The notes beneath the pieces were generated by a model, which saw only the letters and a list, made by a program, of their open reading frames with translations, ran no database searches and had not been told where the DNA came from. This document shows, piece by piece, positions 32,318-41,770 of a DNA stretch of 64,000 nt. Within the stretch, counting starts at the first letter, position 1, and each line of letters starts with the position of its first letter. The stretch is from UBA1351 sp963677625 (GTDB lineage Bacteria > Bacillota > Clostridia > Lachnospirales > Vallitaleaceae), in contig CAXXSW010000002.1 of the NCBI GenBank assembly GCA_963677625.2, positions 806,001 to 870,000 of the forward strand, read 5' to 3'. Both the position numbers and the translations under genes were made by a program.

Positions 32318-33718
32318 ATGAAAGAAAGTTATAGATGGTTGGTCTTGTTTTTCTTGATTATTTTTATGACTGGATGTAAGGAAGATCTTATACAAGAAGA
32401 ATCCCTTGATCCTTCTTCTTATGAGAATCGTGAGGAAGGACAAAAAAGTAATCAGGAAGAAGACCAGAAAGAAGACCAGGAAGATAAAGAATTAGCTGGG
32501 GAAGAGCTAGAAGATATTTCGGCAAATACCACTAAGGAAGTTTTTCAGCATGAGGAGACAGACTTGGAAAAGATTCAGAAGGATACGCATTTTGGTGACC
32601 TAGATCTAGGACAATTGGTTATGAATCCTGGTGAGGATATTGAATCTGCCATAACATTTAACCTAAAAATACCACAAGTTTATGAAGGATTGGAGCTTTT
32701 TGTGTTCGATCAAGAGGGTAAACGGATTGACAAATTGATGACAAAGCCGGCACCCTTATACCACTATAAAGATACGGCAATCAAAGATGAATATGTCCAC
32801 ACTATTCGTATAGAAGGTCTTCTTGCAGGCAAGGAGTATACTTATGTTTTTTTTGATGGGCAGGCATATAGTTCGGCTATTAGTTATAAAATGCCTACAA
32901 GAGATGAGGTGAATTTGCTGGTTTTTGGTGATCCTCAAGGATATACCTTGGAACAGTATACTAATTTTAGAGCTAATTATGACCAGGCCTATAAGCAGTT
33001 TCCCAAAGTGGATATGACACTTATTGCAGGAGATATCGTTGACAAGGGAGATGATTTGTTGCAATGGGGCTTCTTTCATGAGGCCTTGGGTGAAAGGCTA
33101 TATGAGAGACCGGTTCTTACAGCTATTGGCAATCATGACGTCAAGAATGGGTCTTACTTATATACATCAAGTTTCGAGTATCCGGAAAATGGACTGGAGG
33201 ATCTAAAGGACAGGAATTTTTATATTGATATTCCTGGTGGTAGAATAGCTGTATGGGATACGGAAAAACCTAGTAGCTTCGGGCAGCAGTCTGATTGGCT
33301 GGAGAAAGTTATGTCTCCAGAAGACTTGGGATTTCGTATCATCCTCATGCATAGAAGTGTATATCCTGTATCTTATGATGAGGCATATGTCAGAAAATTG
33401 GCCCAGGTCTTTGAAGAGCTAAACATTGATCTTGTTATCAGTGGTCACGATCATATATATAGCAGAACAAGCATGAAGGGGGAACAAGTGGTTTCTCTTG
33501 ACCAAGGTGTAACTTATATAGTGACCGGAAGTTCGTCAGGATCTAAGTTTTACAAGAATCAAGATGATGATAGATATTGGAAGCAAATTGTTTACGATGA
33601 AGATTATCCTGTATTCACTACCATAACACTGAATGAGAAAGGTTTGGGCTTAAAAGCATATGCTATTACAGATAAAGGAGTAAAGATTGTAGACTCGCTT
33701 TACAAAATTGCTGATTAA
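32318..33718 (+). CDS. Metallophosphoesterase lipoprotein
   Basis: 466 aa from ATG 32318 (GGGGAGGATAAAG). Lipobox IFMTGC, an acidic low-complexity linker (about 25-80), a purple-acid-phosphatase-type N-terminal beta domain (about 85-200), then calcineurin-like motifs: VFGDPQG, LIAGDIVDKGDD, GNHDVKNG, LMHRSVYP and SGHDHIYSR. It should hydrolyse phosphate esters outside the membrane with two metal ions. It is in the same rightward run as the polymerase gene. Confidence 0.88.
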   Translation: MKESYRWLVLFFLIIFMTGCKEDLIQEESLDPSSYENREEGQKSNQEEDQKEDQEDKELAGEELEDISANTTKEVFQHEETDLEKIQKDTHFGDLDLGQLVMNPGEDIESAITFNLKIPQVYEGLELFVFDQEGKRIDKLMTKPAPLYHYKDTAIKDEYVHTIRIEGLLAGKEYTYVFFDGQAYSSAISYKMPTRDEVNLLVFGDPQGYTLEQYTNFRANYDQAYKQFPKVDMTLIAGDIVDKGDDLLQWGFFHEALGERLYERPVLTAIGNHDVKNGSYLYTSSFEYPENGLEDLKDRNFYIDIPGGRIAVWDTEKPSSFGQQSDWLEKVMSPEDLGFRIILMHRSVYPVSYDEAYVRKLAQVFEELNIDLVISGHDHIYSRTSMKGEQVVSLDQGVTYIVTGSSSGSKFYKNQDDDRYWKQIVYDEDYPVFTTITLNEKGLGLKAYAITDKGVKIVDSLYKIAD

Positions 33719-33772
33719 GCTTATAATAAACCGTCAAATATCAAGGATTATCAAGAAAAGAAAGAAAAGAAG

Positions 33773-35539
33773 ATGAAACGAACATTACTCGTTGCTATTA
33801 ACACCAAGTTCATACATTCCAATCTAGCCATTCGTTATATCAAAAAATATGTTGATAGAGAAATGGGTATGGAAGAAGGGGAAAGTACGATTTCCTTGAT
33901 GGAATTCTCTATCAATCAACAGATTGATTATATATTAAGTGAGATTATTGACTACAAACCAGAGTTAGTCACCTTCTCCTGTTATTTGTGGAATATTGAA
34001 TACGTAAGAAATGTAAGTAGAGAACTAAAAAAAATACTTAAGAACATAATAATTGTCTATGGTGGACCAGAAGTATCCTATACAGCAGAAGAAGAGCTCG
34101 AGATAAATCCTAGTGTAGATATTGTTATTAAAGGCGAAGGAGAAGAGACTTTTAGGCATATTTTTGAAAATTTATCAATAGCTGATTATCTTAAAGGAGA
34201 AGGATATGGTTATTCTTATAGAAGCCAGGATGGCATAAAATCATTTCCACCGGCCATTGGTCTTCCTTTGGAGGAGATTCCTTTTCCTTATGACAAGGGA
34301 TTTAAGGATTTAGACAACCGGATTCTTTATTATGAGACCAGTCGTGGATGCCCTTTCCATTGTCAGTACTGCTTAAGTTCTATTGAAAAGGGTGTCAGGT
34401 TTAGACCCCTTGATTTAGTATACAAAGAATTGCAGTTTTTTCTTGATCATAAGGTGAGACAGGTGAAGTTTGTGGATAGGACCTTTAATGCCAAACAAAG
34501 TCATGCTCTTGGTATTATGAACTATATTATTGAACACGATAATGGTGTGACAAACTTCCATTTTGAGGTGGCTCCTGAACTTTTAAAAGAAGGCTTTATA
34601 GAGTGCTTGTCCAGGGCAAGAAAAGGTCTTTTTCAATTAGAGATTGGTGTTCAGACAACCCATGAGAGGACTCTCCAACTGATTCAGAGAAAAAACGTCC
34701 TGCCGCTTATAACAAAAGCTGTTATGGAGGTTCATAAACTAAAAAATACACATATGCACTTGGATCTGATTGCAGGTCTTCCAGATGAAAATTACCAAGA
34801 GTTCAATAAGTCATTTGACTATGTATATAGTCTAAAACCTCATCAACTTCAATTGGGTTTTCTTAAAGTCTTAAAGGGATCTGGTATGATGAAATTGACA
34901 CAGCCCCATGGAATATTGTATAGAGAATATCCACCCTATCAGGTATTAGAAACGAAGACTATTTCTTATCATCAACTGAAATTACTGAATATGGTTGAAG
35001 AAATGGTTGAAATATTCTATAATAGTGGACAGTTTAGGACGACCATGGATGGATTTGTGTCAAAATTCGATTCTCCATTTAAAGCATATGAGTACTTGGC
35101 TATGGAATGGATGAATAAAGGCTTTCATCATGAACAGCATAACAAACTAAGTTTATATCAATTTCTCTACGATATAACTGATGATAAGGAAAGGTTGATG
35201 TTGGACTACTGCTTGAATGAGAAACCAAGAAAAAAACTGGAATGGATGGACTATGATTTCATTGAAGCCCCTCTCCAGCGAGTCTTGCTTGACGCTGTGG
35301 CAGAAAGTGATTATTGGCAGGAGGAAGCAAGTGAGTTTACGACTAAACAATTGTCCAGAATCTACCATATGGATACCTTAAAGACCATGACCGGCGGAGA
35401 TCCAATAGATAGACTTATATGTAGTCATGAAAGATATGAAGGGGATTATCTCCTAATAAATTATGGTAGACGTGACTTTATTCACAAGAGTGGAGAAATG
35501 CTAGTTGTTACTATAAACCGACAGGAAGAAGGGTGTTAA
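33773..35539 (+). CDS. B12-binding-domain radical SAM protein (DUF4080 type)
   Basis: 588 aa. The N-terminal cobalamin-binding-like Rossmann domain (1-140, AINTKFIHSNLAIRYIKKYV; VYGGPEVSYT) is followed by a radical SAM core with the cluster motif SRGCPFHCQYCLSS (about 190-203) and QLEIGVQTTHERTL. The C-terminal domain (about 400-588) matches the DUF4080 type. Reaction unknown. Overlap-like spacing to nth (one base) suggests co-translation. Confidence 0.88.
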   Translation: MKRTLLVAINTKFIHSNLAIRYIKKYVDREMGMEEGESTISLMEFSINQQIDYILSEIIDYKPELVTFSCYLWNIEYVRNVSRELKKILKNIIIVYGGPEVSYTAEEELEINPSVDIVIKGEGEETFRHIFENLSIADYLKGEGYGYSYRSQDGIKSFPPAIGLPLEEIPFPYDKGFKDLDNRILYYETSRGCPFHCQYCLSSIEKGVRFRPLDLVYKELQFFLDHKVRQVKFVDRTFNAKQSHALGIMNYIIEHDNGVTNFHFEVAPELLKEGFIECLSRARKGLFQLEIGVQTTHERTLQLIQRKNVLPLITKAVMEVHKLKNTHMHLDLIAGLPDENYQEFNKSFDYVYSLKPHQLQLGFLKVLKGSGMMKLTQPHGILYREYPPYQVLETKTISYHQLKLLNMVEEMVEIFYNSGQFRTTMDGFVSKFDSPFKAYEYLAMEWMNKGFHHEQHNKLSLYQFLYDITDDKERLMLDYCLNEKPRKKLEWMDYDFIEAPLQRVLLDAVAESDYWQEEASEFTTKQLSRIYHMDTLKTMTGGDPIDRLICSHERYEGDYLLINYGRRDFIHKSGEMLVVTINRQEEGC

Positions 35540-35540
35540 T

Positions 35541-36176
35541 ATGACTAAAAAGATTGTACAGGAAGTTCTCAACCTCTTATATCAGGCTCATCCAGATGCA
35601 GAGTGCGAACTTAACCATAAAGACGAATTTCAATTACTGGTTGCAACGGTTTTATCTGCCCAGACAACAGATGTTTCTGTTAATAAAGTGACCCCCCATT
35701 TATTTGACAAATACCCTACGGTTTATGATATGGCATCAGCAGAGCTTGAAGATGTGGAAACTTGTATTAGGCAAATTGGATTGTATAAGTCAAAGGCAAG
35801 AAATGTTATAGCCTTGTCTCAAGCAATTATCAGTGATTTTGATGGTAAGGTTCCTGAAACAGTAAAGGAATTGGTTACCCTTAGAGGTGTGGGACAGAAA
35901 ACCGCAAACGTAGTCGTATCCAATGCCTTTGGAGTACCTGCTATAGCTGTTGACACACATGTTTTTCGTGTCAGCAATCGCATCGGTATTGTTCATGCAA
36001 AAGACGTGAAACGGACAGAAGAAGAATTAATGAAGAAAATTCCTAAAGACCAGTGGACCCAAGCCCACCATACCTTTATTTTTCAAGGTAGATACATATG
36101 TTTGGCAAGAAAGCCTAAATGTGAAGAGTGTAATATTACAGAGTATTGTGAATATTTTAAGAAGAAGATTAAGTAG
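35541..36176 (+). CDS. nth: Endonuclease III
   Basis: 211 aa, the usual length. HhH motif LRGVGQKTANVV with catalytic Lys (about 119), catalytic Asp in AVDTHVFRVS (about 137) and the C-terminal 4Fe-4S ligands CLARKPKCEECNITEYC. A bifunctional DNA glycosylase/AP lyase removing oxidised pyrimidines. Located between the radical SAM gene and udk. Confidence 0.96.
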   Translation: MTKKIVQEVLNLLYQAHPDAECELNHKDEFQLLVATVLSAQTTDVSVNKVTPHLFDKYPTVYDMASAELEDVETCIRQIGLYKSKARNVIALSQAIISDFDGKVPETVKELVTLRGVGQKTANVVVSNAFGVPAIAVDTHVFRVSNRIGIVHAKDVKRTEEELMKKIPKDQWTQAHHTFIFQGRYICLARKPKCEECNITEYCEYFKKKIK

Positions 36177-36188
36177 GGGAGGACTAGG

Positions 36189-36803
36189 ATGAATCCTATT
36201 ATTATTGGTATTGCAGGAGGAACCGGATCAGGTAAAACAACTTTAGTAAATAAGCTGAAATCGGTTCTTGGAGACGAAGTGATTACTCTTTGTCATGATT
36301 ATTATTATAAGGCTCATGAGGAATTGCCATTGGAAGAACGTAAGAAATTGAATTACGACCATCCCAATGCCTTTGATACTGAAGCTATGATTGATGATAT
36401 CAAACGTCTTAAGGAAGGAATGGTTATAGAAAGACCAACCTATGACTTTGTAGAGCATACAAGGGCTACTGAAACAGTCAAAGTTAGTCCTAAAAAGGTT
36501 ATTATCGTTGAAGGTATACTTATCTTTGAAAACCGTGCCCTTCTTGAAGAGCTTGATATAAAGGTCTTTGTTGATACGGATGCAGATGTCCGTATTATTC
36601 GTAGAATTGTACGTGATGTGAAGGAAAGAGGCAGAAGCCTGGATTCTGTTATTAATCAATATTTGAATACAGTTAAACTTATGCATGAAGAGTTTGTCGA
36701 ACCCAGCAAAAGAAATGCAGATATCATTATACCGGAAGGTGGTCATAACAAGGTTGCTGTTTCCATGCTTTTGGATAAGATTAAAGTATTACTTGCCAGC
36801 TAG
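36189..36803 (+). CDS. udk: Uridine kinase
   Basis: 204 aa, start after GGGGAGGACTAGG. Walker A GGTGSGKTT (10-18), DYYYKAHEELPLEER, YDHPNAFDTEAM for substrate binding, and VEGILIFENRAL. Phosphorylates uridine/cytidine in pyrimidine salvage. Followed by a terminator. Confidence 0.94.
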   Translation: MNPIIIGIAGGTGSGKTTLVNKLKSVLGDEVITLCHDYYYKAHEELPLEERKKLNYDHPNAFDTEAMIDDIKRLKEGMVIERPTYDFVEHTRATETVKVSPKKVIIVEGILIFENRALLEELDIKVFVDTDADVRIIRRIVRDVKERGRSLDSVINQYLNTVKLMHEEFVEPSKRNADIIIPEGGHNKVAVSMLLDKIKVLLAS

Positions 36804-36815
36804 ATCAACCATTAG

Positions 36816-36848
36816 AGGAGAGACCTGTGATGAAAGGTCTCTTTTTAT
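36816..36848 (+). terminator. Rho-independent terminator after udk
   Basis: AGAGACCT paired with AGGTCTCT around a short loop, then TTTTTATTG. It closes the nitroreductase-to-udk transcription unit. Confidence 0.8.
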
Positions 36849-36869
36849 TGTGCATTTTAGATAAAAATT

Positions 36870-36897
36870 TTGCATTTTCTTGTAAACTTGCTATAAT
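36870..36897 (+). promoter_or_regulatory. Promoter of the pyrophosphatase gene
   Basis: TTGCAT at 36870-36875, a 16-bp spacer and TATAAT at 36892-36897. The leader to the start codon is about 130 nt, with no structure I can name. Confidence 0.6.
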
Positions 36898-37035
36898 GGA
36901 AAGCGGATAAAAAATAATTTATAACAAAAAGGGATGGCCAAACTAATGATTTTGCATAATTTAGTAAGTTTTGAATTCCGGTCTAGGTTTTGACTGAAGT
37001 AAGAAAATGATTCTGGATTATGTATTAGTGGAAGC

Positions 37036-38721
37036 ATGAGTTATGGTGAAGAGATGAAAGAAAAAGTATATGTGTTTGGGCATCAAAACCCTGATACGGA
37101 CTCTGTTTGTTCAGCAATTAGTTATGCTCATTTGAAAAATCAGTTAGACCCAAGTCATGAGTATATACCTGTGGCCTTAAAAGAAGCTAACAAAGAAACG
37201 GAATATGTTCTGGAATATTTTGATTTAGAAGGACCTAAGGTTATAGCTAGCCTAAAACCACAAGTCATGGATATTAACCTTCGTAATGATGCTTTTGTCA
37301 AAGAAGAGGACTCTATACGCGAAGTTTTAGAAGTCTTATTAGGCCAAACCGGGCGGATTGTTCCTGTTGTTAACCATGATGAGCGACTGATTGGTGTTGT
37401 TTCCATATCTGATATAGTACCTCGTTTACTGGGAACAGAGAATAAATCCATCTTGAAAGAAACTAGGACTCCTTTTGGACATGTTATTAAGGAACTCTCG
37501 CTTGAGAAAATTGTAGATGTTTATGATGAGAAAGTGCATAATAATCATGTTGAAGGTATGGTTTATCTAGCTTCTGATTTGGTTGATGACCTGGATATGG
37601 TGACTAGGGATGATATTGTGATCTGTAATTATAAAGAGTGGAGACACTATATGGAAGTGGCAGGGGCAATCATTGTAGGATGCATGAAAGATCCTAACAA
37701 GGTCCAAATATTGATAGAAGATTGCAGGTCCTATCTTAAAGACAATCCTAATAGCAAGGGAAGTGTCTACTATTCTCCAATGAGTAATTTGGAAGTCGTT
37801 AAAGGGATTTCTAAATCTACACCAATAAGTTCAATGGTTAAGAAGGATGGCTTGGAGTATTTTGTTACCTATGAAACTATTGATGATGTAAAGGAAAATA
37901 TGATGACGTCTAAATACCGACGTTTTCCTGTGGTTAATGAAAATGGTAAGATTAAGGGGCTTTTATCTAGATCAGATTTGGTAGATATTAATAAGAAAAA
38001 GGCTATCCTTGTCGACCATAATGAACGAGGTCAATCCATTGAAGGTATAGAAGATATTGAGATCCTTGAAATAATTGACCATCACAGGGTCGCCGATGTC
38101 ATGACCATCGCCCCCTTGTATTTTAGGGTTGAGCCTGTTGGCTGTACATCAACTATTGTAGCTAGAATGTACGAAGAACATGGTGTTGAAATCCCAAGAC
38201 ATATTGCAGGTCTTATGATGAGTGCTATTATTTCAGATACGCTACTCTTTAATTCACCTACATGTACAGACTTAGACATATCCATGGCCAATCGTTTAGC
38301 TGATATTGTTGGCCTTGATATCCGTATGTATGGAATGAAGATGATTACGTCCGGGTCAGATCTCGGAGAACAGACACCTAATCAGATTCTTAACAATGAC
38401 CGTAAGAAGTTTATGTTTGGTAAATATAAGGTTACGATTGCTCAAATAAATACAGGTGACTTTGACGGTTTCTTTAAGGTATTTGAGGATATTATGGAAG
38501 AAATGAAAAATATTTGCCAAAGGGATGGATATAACTTATTTGTCCTTCTTGTGACGGATGCTGTTGTAGGAGGAACTGAAATTATACCTGTTGGTGACTC
38601 TAGGTGGATTGTTGAGGAAGCTTTTGGATTAAGACCTCAAGATACATCTATGTTTTTGACAGGTGTTTTTTCCAGAAAGAAACAAATTGTACCAAAGCTC
38701 ATGAATGCTGCTAGATTATAA
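37036..38721 (+). CDS. CBS/DRTGG-regulated manganese-dependent inorganic pyrophosphatase
   Basis: 561 aa, against about 310 for a plain family II PPase. N-terminal DHH domain with VFGHQNPDTDSVCSA. An inserted regulatory region holds a first CBS motif (about 75-130), a DRTGG domain (about 150-245) and a second CBS (about 255-320). The DHH core then resumes with IIDHHRVADV, and a DHHA2 domain ends RKKQIVPKL. It hydrolyses PPi; in characterised relatives the CBS pair binds adenine nucleotides and tunes activity. The start may also be ATG 37054. Confidence 0.93.
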   Translation: MSYGEEMKEKVYVFGHQNPDTDSVCSAISYAHLKNQLDPSHEYIPVALKEANKETEYVLEYFDLEGPKVIASLKPQVMDINLRNDAFVKEEDSIREVLEVLLGQTGRIVPVVNHDERLIGVVSISDIVPRLLGTENKSILKETRTPFGHVIKELSLEKIVDVYDEKVHNNHVEGMVYLASDLVDDLDMVTRDDIVICNYKEWRHYMEVAGAIIVGCMKDPNKVQILIEDCRSYLKDNPNSKGSVYYSPMSNLEVVKGISKSTPISSMVKKDGLEYFVTYETIDDVKENMMTSKYRRFPVVNENGKIKGLLSRSDLVDINKKKAILVDHNERGQSIEGIEDIEILEIIDHHRVADVMTIAPLYFRVEPVGCTSTIVARMYEEHGVEIPRHIAGLMMSAIISDTLLFNSPTCTDLDISMANRLADIVGLDIRMYGMKMITSGSDLGEQTPNQILNNDRKKFMFGKYKVTIAQINTGDFDGFFKVFEDIMEEMKNICQRDGYNLFVLLVTDAVVGGTEIIPVGDSRWIVEEAFGLRPQDTSMFLTGVFSRKKQIVPKLMNAARL

Positions 38722-38730
38722 ACATATAAA

Positions 38731-38769
38731 ACCACCTGATCTAATGAATAGGCAGGTGGTTGATTTTTG
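38731..38769. terminator. Terminator between convergent genes
   Basis: AACCACCTG pairs with CAGGTGGTT around a 15-nt loop and is followed by GATTTTTG. It lies between the converging pyrophosphatase and DUF624 genes. Confidence 0.7.
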
Positions 38770-38798
38770 TTACTATATGTAGTTTTGGACTATATGGA

Positions 38799-39437
38799 TT
38801 ACAATGTCCCCTCAAAGAAGTCGTATTGCTTAAGAACACGTTTACTGATTAGGTAGGAGTTTATTGAGAATACAATCCCTCCTACAAAGAATACATAGAT
38901 AAACATATTGATAGCACCTAGGACCACATTAAGGATAAGATATAAAAGTCCAGCATTAATTAGCGAAGCAAGAATGGCTGTAAGTAAATGTTTATTGGCA
39001 AGGAAAAAGGCTGTTTTTATGATTTCCATTAGTTTACCATGTGTGTGAGCTAATAGCGGGTAAGCAAAAGTGGAAATAAAACCTACTTCTATGAATATAA
39101 ACATGTAAACAGGTAAAAGCCAAATCGTACCAAAGCTTTCAGTGAAAATCATAAAGATATTGAAAAGGCTAATAAGAATTAGTAACAAGGAAAAAATACC
39201 AAAAATTAGAGCGCTGAAAAAACGTTTACGAAATACCTTAAAAAATTGCTTTAGCATATAGCCTTCTTCAGAGATAATCGAAGTGTATAGGGAAGAATAG
39301 GCTGCTGTTGTGGCTGGTCCACTAAGGATACCGAAACTAAAAAACGTTAATAGGAGCCATAAAATGTTGACTACTAGAATATCGAAGACCATGCTTCCAT
39401 AGCGTTGAAATGGACCGTCTAAATCAAATAATTTCAC
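38799..39437 (-). CDS. DUF624 (YesL-type) membrane protein
   Basis: 212 aa. It starts with the family's N-terminal pattern (MKLFDLDGPFQRYGSMVFDI, then a Leu/Phe-rich span and GPATTAAYSSLY). Five membrane segments follow. DUF624 proteins usually accompany sugar ABC transporters, but no such genes are adjacent here. Function unknown. Confidence 0.85.
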   Translation of the reverse strand: MKLFDLDGPFQRYGSMVFDILVVNILWLLLTFFSFGILSGPATTAAYSSLYTSIISEEGYMLKQFFKVFRKRFFSALIFGIFSLLLILISLFNIFMIFTESFGTIWLLPVYMFIFIEVGFISTFAYPLLAHTHGKLMEIIKTAFFLANKHLLTAILASLINAGLLYLILNVVLGAINMFIYVFFVGGIVFSINSYLISKRVLKQYDFFEGTL

Positions 39438-39566
39438 TTTTGTTTCCTCTTTTCATAGAATATTGCGGTTTCCATTATATCATATTTAATGGAGTCAAGA
39501 TATTTAAATTCCATTAAATGTTTCACAAAATTAAAGACACATTACTGGTTAATCATACAATGAAAG

Positions 39567-40838
39567 TCATTCTTTACCTATAGAGTTTACTAAAAACCGC
39601 CTGATTGGTAAGGCAGTATAGAAAGAACCACAGGCGAGAATGAGATTAGAGTCTATATGGCTTGCCATCTTATATGCATCCTTTATATCACGTGCAAGTC
39701 TAGTTTTTTGCTTCAAAGAATCATCTAGTTGAGTATAAATGGTTTCAGGATGGAAGGCTCTTGGTGATTCAGGAGCCACAAGAATCATGGTATTACTTAA
39801 GGGACTAAGTTTGGCAATTGCTTCTTTGTAAGGTTTGTCTTCCAACATGCCTAGAATTATGGTAATGGTTGAATGAGAATGATTGGTTTGAAGATAAGAG
39901 ACCAAGGCGTCAATACCTTCAGAATTATGTCCGCCATCGATTAACCATTGTCTTTGATTGTAGGTAATTAACTCTAATCTTGCAGGGTGTATCAGGTTAG
40001 ATAACCCCTTTAGTATTGATGTATGGCTAACTGGGTAAGTTTTCCTTAATAGTGCAATGGTAGATAAGGTCAGAGCTAGATTATCCCTTTGGTGATTACC
40101 CTTAAGTTTGTTGGCATGCCTATAAGCTAGAATTTGATTGTCTGTATACTTGTCTTGTATATAGGATTGACTGTCATACATTGGAGACTGAATATCATAA
40201 GCTAGTTCTCTGATGAGTTGGAGTGCTTCATCGTTAAACTTGCCTAGAATACAAGGAACCTTTTTTTTCATAATACCTGCCTTATGTCTGGCAATGTCAG
40301 AAATGGTATTACCCAGATATTCAGTATGATCGAGTGAAACATTAGTAATAACTGTTGCAAGGGGATGGTCGAAGACATTAGTGGCATCGTCTTTCCCACC
40401 CATAAGTGCTTCAATGATACAGATGTCCATCTTACTTAGATAGAAGGAGTAAAGGGCGATGACGGTAATACATTCATAATGAGTAGGTAAACAGGCTCCT
40501 TCCTTTTTCATTTCATGATACAGACTTGCTACAGTGTGGGAGGCTTTGTTCATGAAGCTTATGGATATTGTTTCTTCATTGATCGTGATACATTCCCTAT
40601 AATCAAAAACATATGGAGATGTAAAAGTACCTATTCGGTAACCGGCTGTTTGATATATGGAGCTAATGGCTTTGGTGACAGAACCTTTTCCGTTAGTTCC
40701 GGTGATGTGAATAACAGGTAGGTTTAAGTGGAAATTTCCCATTCTGCTTAGAAGGTCTTTTATGGCATCTCTTGTCATCGTATTGTAAAACCAAGGTATT
40801 TGGTCTAAAAATTCTTTGTAGTTTGTAAAGATATTCAA
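39567..40838 (-). CDS. folC: Folylpolyglutamate synthase / dihydrofolate synthase
   Basis: 423 aa from TTG 40838 with AAGGAG nine bases upstream. ATP-binding loop ITGTNGKGSV (about 45-54), FTSPYVFDYRECI for folate binding, TNVSLDHTEYLG and KAGIMKK motifs, and a Mur-ligase-type C-terminal domain with DGGHNSEG. Adds glutamate to folates. It is divergent from the GntR-type gene. Confidence 0.93.
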   Translation of the reverse strand: MNIFTNYKEFLDQIPWFYNTMTRDAIKDLLSRMGNFHLNLPVIHITGTNGKGSVTKAISSIYQTAGYRIGTFTSPYVFDYRECITINEETISISFMNKASHTVASLYHEMKKEGACLPTHYECITVIALYSFYLSKMDICIIEALMGGKDDATNVFDHPLATVITNVSLDHTEYLGNTISDIARHKAGIMKKKVPCILGKFNDEALQLIRELAYDIQSPMYDSQSYIQDKYTDNQILAYRHANKLKGNHQRDNLALTLSTIALLRKTYPVSHTSILKGLSNLIHPARLELITYNQRQWLIDGGHNSEGIDALVSYLQTNHSHSTITIILGMLEDKPYKEAIAKLSPLSNTMILVAPESPRAFHPETIYTQLDDSLKQKTRLARDIKDAYKMASHIDSNLILACGSFYTALPIRRFLVNSIGKE

Positions 40839-40928
40839 TGAATGAATCTCCTTTCCTTAAACATATATCCTGAATTATATAGTATAATATCAATGGTATC
40901 AACAAATGTTCACTATAGGGGTTATGAA

Positions 40929-41636
40929 ATGAAAGAACATATTTATTTAAAATTAGCAAAAGATATAGAGAGTAAGATAAATAGTGGTGAATATAAGATT
41001 CGTGAGAAACTTCCATCTGAAAGAGAGCTTGCAAAAGCCTATGGTGTCAGCAGAATGACAGCGAGACAGGCAATTACATCCCTCTTGGAAGAGGGGGTTG
41101 TATTTCGTGAAAGGGGTAGCGGAACTTTTGTCCAAGCACCTTCTATCCAACAAAACAATGTGAAAAGTTTTACTGAGACTGTTGAAGCACTAGGATTTAA
41201 GGTTAAGAATCGTATTATTGAGTTTTCAACGGTAAGTTCACTAAAAACTATTGCAAAAGTTTTAGAACTTCCTGACGATACTTCTTTTTATAAGCTAAAG
41301 CGACTGCGATTAGGTAATTCAATTCCAATGGCTCTAGAAGTTTTATATATTCCCAAGGTTTATCTACCTGGTCTAGACACTTTCGATATGGATCAATCTC
41401 TATATTATCTCTTGGAAGAAGAATACGGAATCAATGTATCTAGGGTGTCCTATCAAGTGGAAGCTATCTTGGCTAACCCTGTCCATATGAAAATTATGGA
41501 ACTGAAAAAGGTGACAGCGCTTTTGAAAGTGACTGGAATTAGCTATGATCAGGATGGGAGAAAACTCCTCTATGAGGAATCCCTTTATCGTTCGGACTTA
41601 TATACCTATCACATGGATGTTAGCAAGAAATATTAG
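40929..41636 (+). CDS. GntR-family regulator with UTRA domain
   Basis: 235 aa from ATG 40929 (AGGGG upstream); the frame is open from 40842 but those codons overlap the promoter (TATAAT 40883-40888). N-terminal winged helix (about 1-70, KLPSERELAKAYGVSRMTAR) and a UTRA effector domain (about 85-230) with RIIEFSTVSS and SLYYLLEEEYGI. HutC/YvoA-type proteins bind small molecules such as sugar phosphates. The ligand is not evident, and no operon of obvious target genes is adjacent. Confidence 0.9.
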   Translation: MKEHIYLKLAKDIESKINSGEYKIREKLPSERELAKAYGVSRMTARQAITSLLEEGVVFRERGSGTFVQAPSIQQNNVKSFTETVEALGFKVKNRIIEFSTVSSLKTIAKVLELPDDTSFYKLKRLRLGNSIPMALEVLYIPKVYLPGLDTFDMDQSLYYLLEEEYGINVSRVSYQVEAILANPVHMKIMELKKVTALLKVTGISYDQDGRKLLYEESLYRSDLYTYHMDVSKKY

Positions 41637-41660
41637 GCTATAAATATGACTAGGTCTTTA

Positions 41661-41685
41661 TGATGACAAATGTCACCTGTCATCA
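41661..41685. promoter_or_regulatory. Inverted repeat TGATGACA-N9-TGTCATCA
   Basis: A perfect 8-bp inverted repeat between the GntR gene and the promoter of sensor cassette 2. No T run follows, so an operator is as likely as a terminator. It could bind the GntR protein or the NarL-type regulator of the cassette. Confidence 0.4.
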
Positions 41686-41719
41686 GTGGATTTTGCATAG
41701 AAACGATGACTAACTACTC

Positions 41720-41748
41720 TTGAGATTAGGCTCATATCAAGATACAAT
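41720..41748 (+). promoter_or_regulatory. Promoter of sensor cassette 2
   Basis: TTGAGA at 41720-41725, 17-bp spacer, TACAAT at 41743-41748. The start codon is at 41771 behind AAAGGGCAGGTCA. Confidence 0.65.
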
Positions 41749-41770
41749 ATAAAAAAGAAAGGGCAGGTCA

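Noticed and set aside
36243..36746. 167-aa leftward frame opposite udk
   Set aside because: A shadow of a strongly conserved gene on the other strand; no ribosome binding site.
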